Source of the DNA: Martinezella rhizogenes
Lineage (GTDB): Bacteria > Pseudomonadota > Alphaproteobacteria > Rhizobiales > Rhizobiaceae
Assembly: GCA_013322215.1 (NCBI GenBank)
Contig: JAAMEZ010000006.1
Location: forward strand, 682,001 to 746,000
DNA length: 64,000 nucleotides
Direction: 5' to 3'
The notes under the pieces are model-generated. The model did no database searches. It saw nothing but the letters and a program-made list of their open reading frames with translations, and was not told the DNA's origin. The translations under genes and the position numbers were made by a program. Shown one piece after another: positions 8,655 to 16,578 of this stretch. Each line of letters opens with the position of its first letter. Within the stretch, counting starts at the first letter, position 1.

Positions 8655-9387
8655 GACAGATCCAGTTTCCGATCGGACCGCAGCGTCCGAAACCAATGCG
8701 GCAAGCCCGGAGCTCGAATGGCGCGACGGCGATATGCCCTATTCGACCGCATTTGGCGACCATTTTTATTGCCAGACGGACGGTAGGCTGGAATGCGGCC
8801 ACGTCTTTCTGTCCGGCAATCGCCTGCCCGACCGCTGGCAGGGCCGGCGAGATTTCCTCATTGGCGAACTCGGTTTCGGCACCGGCCTGAACTTCTGCGA
8901 GACCTGGTGCCAATGGCGGCAGCTGGCCGCTCCGGGTGCGAACCTGCACTTCATGTCCTTCGAACTCTACCCCATGCGGGCCGAAGAGATCGACCGCGCG
9001 CTGTCGCACTGGCCCGAAATCGACGGCGAGCGCCGGGCGCTTGCCGCCGCCTGGCCGGACCACCCACAGGGTGTCGTGTCGCTGAAGCTCGGTGCGAATA
9101 CGCGCCTCAGCGTCGTCTGCGGGCCGGCCCTTGAAGGCGTGTGCGACGCCCGGCCGGGCTTCGATGCCTGGTATCTCGATGGCTTCGCACCGTCGCGCAA
9201 CGCCGACATGTGGTCGCCGGAACTGATGCAGACGCTCTACGACAAGACGGTTCCGAACGGCACCTTCGCCACCTATGCAGCCGCCGGCTTCGTACGGCGA
9301 AACCTGCAGGCCGCCGGATTTATCGTGGAGCGGCGCCAAGGCTTTGCTGGCAAGCGCGAAATGCTTTGCGGCATCAAGCAGGCCTGA
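8653..9387 (+). CDS. mnmD: tRNA (5-methylaminomethyl-2-thiouridine) methyltransferase MnmD
   Basis: 244 residues of the MnmD family. It contains LEWRDGDMPYSTAFGDHFYC, the SAM-binding IGELGFGTGLNF and WYLDGFAPSRNADMW, the substrate-side motif of this family. It methylates nm5U34 to mnm5U34 in the tRNA wobble position using SAM. The catalytic partner that prepares the substrate in the fused E. coli enzyme appears to be the divergent FAD protein next door. Divergent ATGs overlap by two bases, so each ribosome site lies inside the other gene. Confidence 0.88.
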   Translation: MTDPVSDRTAASETNAASPELEWRDGDMPYSTAFGDHFYCQTDGRLECGHVFLSGNRLPDRWQGRRDFLIGELGFGTGLNFCETWCQWRQLAAPGANLHFMSFELYPMRAEEIDRALSHWPEIDGERRALAAAWPDHPQGVVSLKLGANTRLSVVCGPALEGVCDARPGFDAWYLDGFAPSRNADMWSPELMQTLYDKTVPNGTFATYAAAGFVRRNLQAAGFIVERRQGFAGKREMLCGIKQA

Positions 9388-9431
9388 GGCCGACGTTCAA
9401 GTGCCGAGCCAGGCGGCAGCATCTTAAGGGC

Positions 9432-10367
9432 TCAGATGAGCTCACCAAGATGCTGACGAACCCATTTGGCCTCTTCCGAGGCCGTCCGCCGGAAGTGCCG
9501 TTTGAAGTCCCGGCTGAACTGAGCGGGGCTGACGTAGCCGACCGACGCCGCAACCTCCGCAATCGTCCCGCTTTGACGCGCGATCATCAACCGCGCCTCG
9601 TGAAGCCGCATCGCCTTCACATATTGGATCGGACTGCTGCCCGTCAGGGCCTTGAAATGGACGTGATAGGAGGGAACGCTCATCCCCGCTTCACGCGCCA
9701 GCGCGGCAACCGAAATCTCGGAACTGTAGGTTTCACGCAATCGGGTCAGGCTTTGCACGATCTTCCCGGAAGCGCCCTGTTGCTGAAGGGCTGAGATCAT
9801 CGCGCCGCCCTGCGGGCCGACGAGGACCCGGTAGTGCAGTTCGCGCGATATGCCGGCGCCCAGAACCGCAAGCTCGACGGGATCGCGCAGCGCCCGCAGC
9901 AAACGCAGCACGACATCCTCGATCATCGGCTCCATCCTGCTCGATATCAGGCTTCTCACTGCACCGGCCACTGGTTCGGACTGCCTCGCCCCCAAGTCAG
10001 AGGCGATCTCGGCAGCGAGAAGCATGTCGAACTCGAGATAAACAGCAAGCAAAGGGTGTTCTGCGCTGGCTGACGATTCCATCCGGAACGGAACGGGCAC
10101 CGACACGGCCAGATAATGCTCCTCATCGTAGAGATAGATCTCGCCTTCCAGCATGCCCTGCTTTCGGCCTTGCAGAACGAATACCGCGCCCGGCTTGTAG
10201 AGCACGGGGACATCGCAAAGGACCGCCTCTGTTCTGAGAATGCGGACTCCGGCAAGCGCCGTCGGATTGTATCCCTGACCGGGCGCAAGAAGTCCCGCCA
10301 GCTCCACCAATTCCCGGCGCCTCGACCCTTCGTCTTTCTGTTTCATAGGATTTGGCAAGATACTCAT
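9432..10367 (-). CDS. AraC family transcriptional regulator
   Basis: 311 residues. The first 200 form an AraC-type cupin sensing domain (AraC_N-like, with LYKPGAVFVLQGRKQG); the last 100 carry the double helix-turn-helix (EISVAALAREAGMSVPSYH and TIAEVAASVGYVSPAQFSR). It is divergent from the SDR gene with 77 bases between starts, so it probably controls that reductase in response to a small molecule. A second ATG seven codons in could also be used; neither has a strong Shine-Dalgarno. Confidence 0.88.
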   Translation of the reverse strand: MSILPNPMKQKDEGSRRRELVELAGLLAPGQGYNPTALAGVRILRTEAVLCDVPVLYKPGAVFVLQGRKQGMLEGEIYLYDEEHYLAVSVPVPFRMESSASAEHPLLAVYLEFDMLLAAEIASDLGARQSEPVAGAVRSLISSRMEPMIEDVVLRLLRALRDPVELAVLGAGISRELHYRVLVGPQGGAMISALQQQGASGKIVQSLTRLRETYSSEISVAALAREAGMSVPSYHVHFKALTGSSPIQYVKAMRLHEARLMIARQSGTIAEVAASVGYVSPAQFSRDFKRHFRRTASEEAKWVRQHLGELI

Positions 10368-10405
10368 AGTTTTCGCGATCGCTGACGGCAGTCTGAAAGA
10401 TTATC

Positions 10406-10415
10406 AGTCATGACT
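10406..10415. promoter_or_regulatory. 10-bp palindrome in the AraC/SDR divergent region
   Basis: AGTCATGACT is a perfect 10-bp palindrome midway between the divergent starts. Position suggests a regulator site; nothing else supports it. Confidence 0.25.
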
Positions 10416-10444
10416 ATCGACCAATCAAGAAGAGAACACCAATC

Positions 10445-11272
10445 ATGTCACAGAAGATCTTCTTCATCACCGGCGCGAACTCCGGCTTCGGCTTCGCGAT
10501 CGCAGCCGCCGCGAGCAGCCAGGGCCATAAGGTTATCGGCTCTGTCCGCTCGGAACAGTCACAGGCGGCATTCGAGGAACGCTTGCCGATGGCACGGTCC
10601 ATCCTGTGCGATGTGACGGAATTCGACCGGATTGCAGACGTCGTCCGACAGGCCGAAGACGACCATGGGCCTGTCGACGTGCTGATCAACAATGCCGGCT
10701 ACGGTCACGAGGGAATCCTCGAGGAGTCGCCTCTCGAAGAAATGCGCCGCCAGTTCGACGTGAACGTCTTCGGCGCCGTTGCGGTCGCAAAGGCCTTCCT
10801 GCCGCGCTTCCGCGAAAGACGTAGCGGCTTCATCGTCAACGTCACCTCCATGGGCGGCATGATTACCATGCCCGGAATCGCCTATTACTGCGGAAGCAAG
10901 TTCGCCCTTCAGGGCATTTCCGAAGTCATGCGCGCGGAAATGGCGCCATTCGGCGTTCGTGTCACCGCCCTTTGCCCCGGCTCCTTCCGGACCGACTGGG
11001 CCGGACGCTCGATGGTCCGGAGCGAGCGATCAATCACGGACTATGATGCGCTGTTCGACCCGATCCGGCAGGCGCGGCAATCCAAAAGCGGCAAGCAACT
11101 CGGCGATCCCGACAAGCTCGCCGCAGCCGTTCTGGGCCTGATCGAATCCGACGCTCCGCCGCCGCAGCTCCTGCTCGGCAGCGATGCTCTTGGATTTGTG
11201 TCAGACAGGATCGAGCGCCTCAAGCAGGAGATCGAAGCATGGAAATCCGTTACCGTTTCGACCGATGGCTGA
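10445..11272 (+). CDS. Short-chain dehydrogenase/reductase
   Basis: 275 residues, classical SDR. The nucleotide-binding TGANSGFG is at residues 9-16, NNAG in the middle, and the catalytic Ser and Tyr-x3-Lys are in VTSMGG and YYCGSK. It oxidises or reduces an alcohol/carbonyl using NAD(P). The substrate is unknown; many AraC-linked copies act on xenobiotic aldehydes. It converges on the histidine kinase gene. Confidence 0.88.
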   Translation: MSQKIFFITGANSGFGFAIAAAASSQGHKVIGSVRSEQSQAAFEERLPMARSILCDVTEFDRIADVVRQAEDDHGPVDVLINNAGYGHEGILEESPLEEMRRQFDVNVFGAVAVAKAFLPRFRERRSGFIVNVTSMGGMITMPGIAYYCGSKFALQGISEVMRAEMAPFGVRVTALCPGSFRTDWAGRSMVRSERSITDYDALFDPIRQARQSKSGKQLGDPDKLAAAVLGLIESDAPPPQLLLGSDALGFVSDRIERLKQEIEAWKSVTVSTDG

Positions 11273-11290
11273 GAGCGCCGACCGTCGCAA

Positions 11291-11306
11291 TGGCGGGAAG
11301 CCGCCA
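11291..11306. terminator. Hairpin between convergent SDR and kinase genes
   Basis: TGGCGG-GAAG-CCGCCA forms a 6-bp stem in the 53-base gap between two convergent stops. There is no T-run, so terminator function is uncertain. Confidence 0.3.
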
Positions 11307-11325
11307 ATCCAGCCTTGCACCCTGT

Positions 11326-14154
11326 CTATCGATCTGAACCCTGGTTCTTGGAGCGATCCGCCTGGAAAGCGGTATCGCCCAGATAGCGCTGGATCTTCGT
11401 TTCGAGAAGTTCGGGGCTGATAGGCTTGGACATGCAATCGTCCATGCCCGACTGCATGCATGTGATGCGATCGACATCCAGCGCCTGCGCCATGACCCCG
11501 ACGATGGGCACATGCCACCCCTGCCCGGCCTGAGTTTCGAACTGCCGGATCATACGGGTCGCCTGATGACCATTCATGACTGGCATGGATACATCCATGA
11601 GGATCAACGACGGCCGCAATTGACGCCATGCGTCCACGGCTGCCTGGCCGTTCTCCACAACCAGGAACCGCAGGCCGGTGGCCTGCAGGATCTGCGTGAA
11701 GACGATCTGATTCACTTCGTTGTCCTCGGCCACGAGGACGTCGATGGCATTGCCGGGTTTGGCTTGCGTCATCCGATCGGTGGCCTCGATCGCGGCTGCA
11801 GCTTCCGTCTCTATCGGAAGCCGACGTTCAACGGGTACCGATCGCTCCCCCAGTTTCTTCCGTCGCGATGCGCGCACGACGTCGATGATCGTGCCGCGCA
11901 GCACATTGGCGCGCACAGGCTTCATCAGATGCGCCTGGCCATTGACGGCGGCGAACTCCCTGTCGCAACCAGCAACGCCCATCGACGTCAGGAACACGAT
12001 CGGCAGCGTATCGAAACGCGGATCGGCGCGCACCGCGCTCGCGACCTGATAGCCATTCATGCCGGGCATGCTGTAGTCGACGATGATCGCATCGACCGAT
12101 ACGCCCATATCGAAGGCAGCATCCAGAATGGCGAGCGCGGTCTTGCCATCCTCGGCGACATGCCCGTCAAAACCCCATTGCGCCAACTGTTCGGTCAAGA
12201 TGCGCCGATGGATCGCGTCGTCTTCCACGATCAGGACTCGGGCATCCCTCACATTGGCCGGCAGCTCCGCGACTTTGCCGCGCGCGGCAACCAATGGCAT
12301 CGGCAGATGGACCGTGAAGACTGATCCTCTGCCCCATTCGCTCTCCACCGACAGCGAGCCACCGAAAAGATCGACGAGGCCGGCCGTGATGGCAAGCCCC
12401 AAGCCCGATCCCTCAAGCCGGCGCGCAAAGGAAGAATCCGCCAGCGAGAACTTGTCGAAGATCGTATCGAGCTTTTCGTCGGGAATGCCGATGCCCGTAT
12501 CTTCGACACGGAGGACGAGCAATACGGTGTCGCCCGGAGCCAGCTGGCTGTCCAACTCCACCAGCACATGACCACGCTCGGTGAACTTGATCGCATTGCC
12601 GACGAGATTGGTCACGATCTGCCGAAAACGGCCGGCGTCACCGAGCATCCCTGCCGGTACGCCGGGAGCGATGCGCACCATCAGCTGGATATTCTTTTCC
12701 GATGCCGCCGCCGCCAGCAGGGTCGCAATATCCTCGACGGCCTCGGCAGGATCGAATGCCATCTTGCGCAGATGCATTTCGCCGGTATCGATGCGCGAAA
12801 AATCGAGAATATCGTTGATGATGGTCAGCAGCGCATTGCCCGATTTGACGATGATATCGACGAAGGTCTTTTGCCGCGCATCGAGATCGGTCTTGCCGAG
12901 CAGCTCCGCCATGCCGAGAACGCCGTTCATCGGCGTGCGGATTTCATGACTCATATGGGTCAGAAACTCGGATTTCGCCCGGTCCGCAGCATTGCTGCGC
13001 GCCAGAAGCAACTGCAAATCCGCCTCGCGCTCCTTCATCTCGGTAACGTCGGTCAGCACCACCGTCCAGCGACGATGCTCGCCGATGGCGGCGTCGAGCT
13101 GCATCCAGCGGTCGCCGGTGATCTGGAACACGCAGGAGATCGGCTTGCCGGCCGCAATGCTTTCTCCCCATGAGGTCCGCACCGCCTCGGCATCATCGCC
13201 GAAATCACCACGTTTCCCGCAGTAATCGAACGCGGCAGACCAGTCTTTGCCGACTTCCAGAAGCTCCACCGGCAGCTTCAGCATAGTCTTCAGCCGGTCG
13301 TTGGCGAGCATGATCGCGCCGTCCTGAACGATCAGCAACCCCTGGGACATGGCCTGCATGGCATCGGCCATGAGCTCGCCGAGACGCTCCAGCGCCAGCC
13401 GGGTCTCGGTGATCTCCTGGAATTGCTGCTTGACGGAGGAAATATCCGTGTAGGACATCAGCGTCCGGCCGTTGGAAATGCGACGGGCGTCGATGATGAC
13501 CGACTTGCCATCGGCAAAATTCATCTCCGTCTGCAGATGCTCACCTGCCTTGCGCAGTGCCGCCAGACGCTCCTGATAGATGTCGTCGATGCTGCGGCCG
13601 TCGAAACCGAAACGCGCCAGTTCATAGTGCTTGGCGATGAGATCCCGATAGGGGCGGCCTTCAAAGCGATCGTCCTTCGAGAACTCCCAAATATCATAGA
13701 AGGCGTCATTGACGTATTCCACGATGTAGTCGCTGTCGTGGATCAGGACACCGATCGGCATCGAGCGAAGAATGTTGTCCAGATCCTGATGCAGCGTCTT
13801 GGCAGGCGCTTCAAGAAACACACCGAAAATATAAACGCGGTCTTCCGAAGGGGAAAAACTCTCGATCTGGATGCGCGAGCGCCGGCGGCCCGACGCATCG
13901 AAGCACAGCGCCACCTCCTCCGAACCGAAAACCAGCGCGCGGCGCTCCCTGTCCTCTATGTCGGCGCTTTCGCCGGCGTCCAGGAGGTCATGGCTGCGAT
14001 TGCCGATGAAGTCGGAAATATCGTGCGCGAAAAACCGCGCATAGGCATCGTTGACGGCAACGTAACGAAGCTCGCTGTTCTTGATGTAGGCGGGCCTGTC
14101 CAGACTGGCGATCCGGCGGCACGCTATGTCAAGCAGTTCACCGTCCAGGGTCAA
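11326..14154 (-). CDS. Hybrid sensor histidine kinase, PAS-HisKA-HATPase-REC-REC
   Basis: 942 residues, no membrane segments, so a cytoplasmic sensor. Two to three PAS-like domains occupy about residues 15-380. The H-box THMSHEIRTPMNGVLG is near residue 404, followed by the N-box NLVGNAIKFT and the ATP lid motifs DTGIGI and GSGLGLAI. REC1 (about 635-755) has the phospho-Asp in VDYSMPGMNG; REC2 (about 803-925) in LMDVSMPVMNG. In REC2 the conserved Thr/Ser of the LTA-type switch is replaced (VGVMAQAL). The start is TTG: GAGAGG sits six bases upstream and no ATG does better. No output regulator lies beside it. Confidence 0.88.
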   Translation of the reverse strand: MTLDGELLDIACRRIASLDRPAYIKNSELRYVAVNDAYARFFAHDISDFIGNRSHDLLDAGESADIEDRERRALVFGSEEVALCFDASGRRRSRIQIESFSPSEDRVYIFGVFLEAPAKTLHQDLDNILRSMPIGVLIHDSDYIVEYVNDAFYDIWEFSKDDRFEGRPYRDLIAKHYELARFGFDGRSIDDIYQERLAALRKAGEHLQTEMNFADGKSVIIDARRISNGRTLMSYTDISSVKQQFQEITETRLALERLGELMADAMQAMSQGLLIVQDGAIMLANDRLKTMLKLPVELLEVGKDWSAAFDYCGKRGDFGDDAEAVRTSWGESIAAGKPISCVFQITGDRWMQLDAAIGEHRRWTVVLTDVTEMKEREADLQLLLARSNAADRAKSEFLTHMSHEIRTPMNGVLGMAELLGKTDLDARQKTFVDIIVKSGNALLTIINDILDFSRIDTGEMHLRKMAFDPAEAVEDIATLLAAAASEKNIQLMVRIAPGVPAGMLGDAGRFRQIVTNLVGNAIKFTERGHVLVELDSQLAPGDTVLLVLRVEDTGIGIPDEKLDTIFDKFSLADSSFARRLEGSGLGLAITAGLVDLFGGSLSVESEWGRGSVFTVHLPMPLVAARGKVAELPANVRDARVLIVEDDAIHRRILTEQLAQWGFDGHVAEDGKTALAILDAAFDMGVSVDAIIVDYSMPGMNGYQVASAVRADPRFDTLPIVFLTSMGVAGCDREFAAVNGQAHLMKPVRANVLRGTIIDVVRASRRKKLGERSVPVERRLPIETEAAAAIEATDRMTQAKPGNAIDVLVAEDNEVNQIVFTQILQATGLRFLVVENGQAAVDAWRQLRPSLILMDVSMPVMNGHQATRMIRQFETQAGQGWHVPIVGVMAQALDVDRITCMQSGMDDCMSKPISPELLETKIQRYLGDTAFQADRSKNQGSDR

Positions 14155-14330
14155 ACGGAGCCTCTCTTTTCACCGCGCATGATAGTTCACGAAACGACGC
14201 TCTAGCATGATTGGCTTTAACAAGGCGTTAACCATGGTAAATCGAATTTCAATGCAGAAACGGCTACTTACGACAACGGCGTTACCGCCCGTTACCAGGG
14301 CCGTTACCTGCCTGTTCTAGGAGACCACAT
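14155..14330. other. Host/prophage boundary region
   Basis: This stretch separates an intact host kinase from the first phage-like genes. I see no tRNA, no integrase and no recognisable attachment core. It holds three CGTTACC repeats and the ribosome site (AGGAGA) for the next gene. The left prophage end probably lies here, by inference only. Confidence 0.4.
14280..14308. repeat. Three CGTTACC direct repeats, helically phased
   Basis: CGTTACC occurs at 14280, 14290 and 14302, i.e. spacings of 10 and 12 bp, about one DNA turn, 23 bases upstream of a start codon. Phasing suggests a protein-binding array controlling the rightward genes. Confidence 0.45.
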
Positions 14331-14837
14331 ATGACGATGATTGAGCGCGTTGCTCAGACGGAGGTTGACCCGGCGCTGCACCTAATCCCCGAAGATCAAC
14401 TTCGGCGCGTCTTAGGACAACGCATGTGCGATATAGATCGAGAGTTTCTTGGCTTCACGAATATCTACCTCGCCTTAGCATCAATTATCCCGAGGCATTG
14501 GGCCGTTGTTGATCTTGGATGCGCCTATGCCCCTCAGTCTTTTATATTCAAAGATCATAAAGCCTATGTCGGCGTGGACCGAGGTCAAGACGAGCGCTTT
14601 GCCGCGCCCAATGCGATTCATTTTGATATGAGCATTGAGGATTTTATTGCGACCCACCTTGCTGAATTCAATTTGGACCAGACGTTTGCCATCTGCTCTT
14701 ACGTGCCGCCCTGGGGTGGAGATAATATGGGCATGGTGCGGTCAGCATTCAAAAACGTATTTACGTTTTATCCCTCTGGCCAAAGGAACAGATTTCCTGT
14801 CGCAGCCCTTCAGGAAGGCAAGGAGACGGGAGAATGA
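14331..14837 (+). CDS. Small SAM-methyltransferase-like protein
   Basis: 168 residues with AGGAGA nine bases before the ATG. The stretch AVVDLGCAYAPQSF resembles motif I of class I SAM methyltransferases and VGVDRG the following acidic strand; VPPWGG may be a motif IV-like loop. It is short for the fold, and I cannot name a substrate. It is the first of four rightward genes at the left prophage end, opposite to the lysis and tail genes, and overlaps the next gene by ATGA. Confidence 0.6.
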   Translation: MTMIERVAQTEVDPALHLIPEDQLRRVLGQRMCDIDREFLGFTNIYLALASIIPRHWAVVDLGCAYAPQSFIFKDHKAYVGVDRGQDERFAAPNAIHFDMSIEDFIATHLAEFNLDQTFAICSYVPPWGGDNMGMVRSAFKNVFTFYPSGQRNRFPVAALQEGKETGE

Positions 14838-15412
14838 AGCGCCCGACAATTCCTACGATTGTGAAAGTGGACATTCCCATAGTTTGCTACAATGCCGACC
14901 ATTATCAGCGGAACGAGGCATCCATTATGACCTACGAGGAACTTTACGAGCACGATGGTACCCGATGGATTATGGGACGCACAATCCTTAAGGACATCGT
15001 GAACCACGTCAAAGGAAAGCCCTTGGTGGCCAATTATGATGTTGAAAAACCGACTGTGCTAAATATCGAAATTCCGCTTCCCGAGGTCCGAGATGCGATC
15101 TCTGGGGAGATGGTAAGCATCCTCTACATGGTTCCACCCGAATTAATCGACATCGTTGTGAATCGCTTGAATGAAGCCATGGCGGCTTATCTGGGCGAGA
15201 CGGGGAAGCAGATGCTGGATAGATATCTCGCCTCGCCTATGACGCTCGCCACTGTAACCTGGGTGAAATCTGAACTTTTCCAGTTTGAAAGAGGCCGTCA
15301 GGGAATTGGCATAGGTGAGCTTTGGCAAGTCGTGGCGGAATATGTGGGATTGCAATCCATGGTGCAACAGCCATTTCACATTGCTTATGAAGCCACGGAG
15401 ACGAATGGATGA
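14834..15412 (+). CDS. Hypothetical protein
   Basis: 192 residues, soluble, not recognised. It may start at 14834 or at internal ATGs. It is coupled to both neighbours by four-base overlaps (ATGA), so the four rightward genes form one translational chain. No domain can be assigned. Confidence 0.65.
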   Translation: MKRPTIPTIVKVDIPIVCYNADHYQRNEASIMTYEELYEHDGTRWIMGRTILKDIVNHVKGKPLVANYDVEKPTVLNIEIPLPEVRDAISGEMVSILYMVPPELIDIVVNRLNEAMAAYLGETGKQMLDRYLASPMTLATVTWVKSELFQFERGRQGIGIGELWQVVAEYVGLQSMVQQPFHIAYEATETNG

Positions 15413-15594
15413 GCGAATTGAGGATCGGCGACATAATAGAGGTCAAGATTCTGGAACAAAATGACCCGCTTGGCCGCGAAGTATGGAGACGTGGGAACGT
15501 CTGCCATATTGACGACATCCAGATCGGCGTCGAATTTAAGGATGGAGAGCGCCGCATGGTCCCTAGATACGGGTATACCCAAATGTGGCGATAG
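15409..15594 (+). CDS. Small hypothetical protein, possible SH3-like barrel
   Basis: 61 residues. The pattern IGDIIEVKILEQN, then GNVCHIDDIQIGVEF and RMVPRYGY looks like a small beta-barrel that reads as an SH3/Tudor-like fold, by inference only. Four-base overlap with the preceding gene. Confidence 0.55.
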   Translation: MSELRIGDIIEVKILEQNDPLGREVWRRGNVCHIDDIQIGVEFKDGERRMVPRYGYTQMWR

Positions 15595-15670
15595 TCGACT
15601 TGACTCCACCCTCCACCAGAACATAATCAGAACGTCATGCGGCGGCAAACTCAAAGACTGAGGTGTAACT

Positions 15671-16108
15671 ATGCCCCGCGACTATCGGCTCATCAATTTC
15701 AATGGCGAATGGCAAGTGTGCTCAAAGGCCCGCAGAGGTCATGGCGAGCGAATCGTCTGGATCTACGGCAAGGAGCGAATCTTTTTCTGCGATGTGGGGA
15801 GAGAAAGCGCCGTCTATCAATTGCCCGGATCGGAGAAGGATAACTTCTTCGGGGATCGATTCACATTCTCGATTGATGAAGTGTATCCGGAAGACGGCAG
15901 GCGCATGGAGCGCTTGGGCGGCATGAATAATGTCGCAGCGGCCCAGAAGGCGTTTACAGAACTTCTATCGCATCATTCGAAGACGACACGGCTGCAGCTC
16001 CGCCAGGGAGGCTTTGTCATGCGTGACGAATTTGGGACTGAGGATTATAAGGAGAGAGTTCAGATCGAAGCCGAGGAGCGCGATAGGCTCAAGGACGGGA
16101 CGGCTTAG
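15671..16108 (+). CDS. Hypothetical protein
   Basis: 145 residues, soluble, charged C-terminal helix (about 110-145). Not recognised. It follows the previous gene after 76 bases and ends convergently, overlapping the 3' end of the leftward zinc-binding protein by 20 bases. Confidence 0.6.
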   Translation: MPRDYRLINFNGEWQVCSKARRGHGERIVWIYGKERIFFCDVGRESAVYQLPGSEKDNFFGDRFTFSIDEVYPEDGRRMERLGGMNNVAAAQKAFTELLSHHSKTTRLQLRQGGFVMRDEFGTEDYKERVQIEAEERDRLKDGTA

Positions 16109-16307
16109 CCGCAGGCTTCGGATCGGCATTTATCCCTTTCTCATCGGAAATATCACCGGATAGGGATAATGCGTGCCATTCCTCATCAAAATCAGGAAGT
16201 GGCTTAGGAACGGCTGACATAGGCCGTTCGCATACTGAAAAACCAGTATCGGGAGATCGGATCAGTCCAGACCCATGACAGAGTGGACAGTACCGGTCGC
16301 CGATCAT
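16089..16307 (-). CDS. Small protein with a CPLCHGSG zinc-knuckle motif
   Basis: 72 residues from the ATG that overlaps the stop of the upstream 57-residue gene (ATGA); a GTG three codons earlier is also open. CPLCHGSG is the DnaJ-type half of a zinc ribbon; a second Cys pair is not obvious, so it could dimerise around zinc or be a vestige. The rest is low-complexity and acidic. It is the leftmost leftward gene of the prophage, after the lysis group. Confidence 0.6.
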   Translation of the reverse strand: MIGDRYCPLCHGSGLIRSPDTGFSVCERPMSAVPKPLPDFDEEWHALSLSGDISDEKGINADPKPAAKPSRP

Positions 16308-16477
16308 TTCACCCACCTGAGGGCGCCAGAGAACTCACGAATGGCTTCCACGATCCATTGGGTCGGAACTTTGCCGTACGACAGGTTGCCGATCCGGAAT
16401 TCGTAGGTGGGTTTGTCACCATCCATGCGGACGACGATTCTGATCTCGGGTGGCGGCTCGTCTAGCGGCTTTTCCAT
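16304..16477 (-). CDS. 57-residue hypothetical protein
   Basis: Begins MEKPLDEPPPEIRIVVRMDG, continues as an alternating beta pattern ending in a short helix, and its stop overlaps the next ATG. GGAAAGG lies upstream. Junction geometry on both sides supports translation; function is unknown. Confidence 0.6.
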   Translation of the reverse strand: MEKPLDEPPPEIRIVVRMDGDKPTYEFRIGNLSYGKVPTQWIVEAIREFSGALRWVK

Positions 16478-16568
16478 GAGACGATGGCCCTTTCCGCAGG
16501 ATGATCAGGATGAGGCATAGAAGGAGAAGAGAGGTTAGCGTGCGAAGCGATGGCCGGTCATTCTTCAC
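16416..16568 (-). CDS. Possible 50-residue single-span membrane peptide (GTG start)
   Basis: Starts eleven bases after the phosphoesterase stop and contains a strongly hydrophobic run (LTSLLLLCLILIIL) with a basic C-terminus, as in small lysis or membrane peptides. It overlaps the 57-residue gene in another frame, so it may be chance. Confidence 0.3.
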   Translation of the reverse strand: MKNDRPSLRTLTSLLLLCLILIILRKGPSSHGKAARRAATRDQNRRPHGW

Positions 16569-16578
16569 TTTCAATCCG

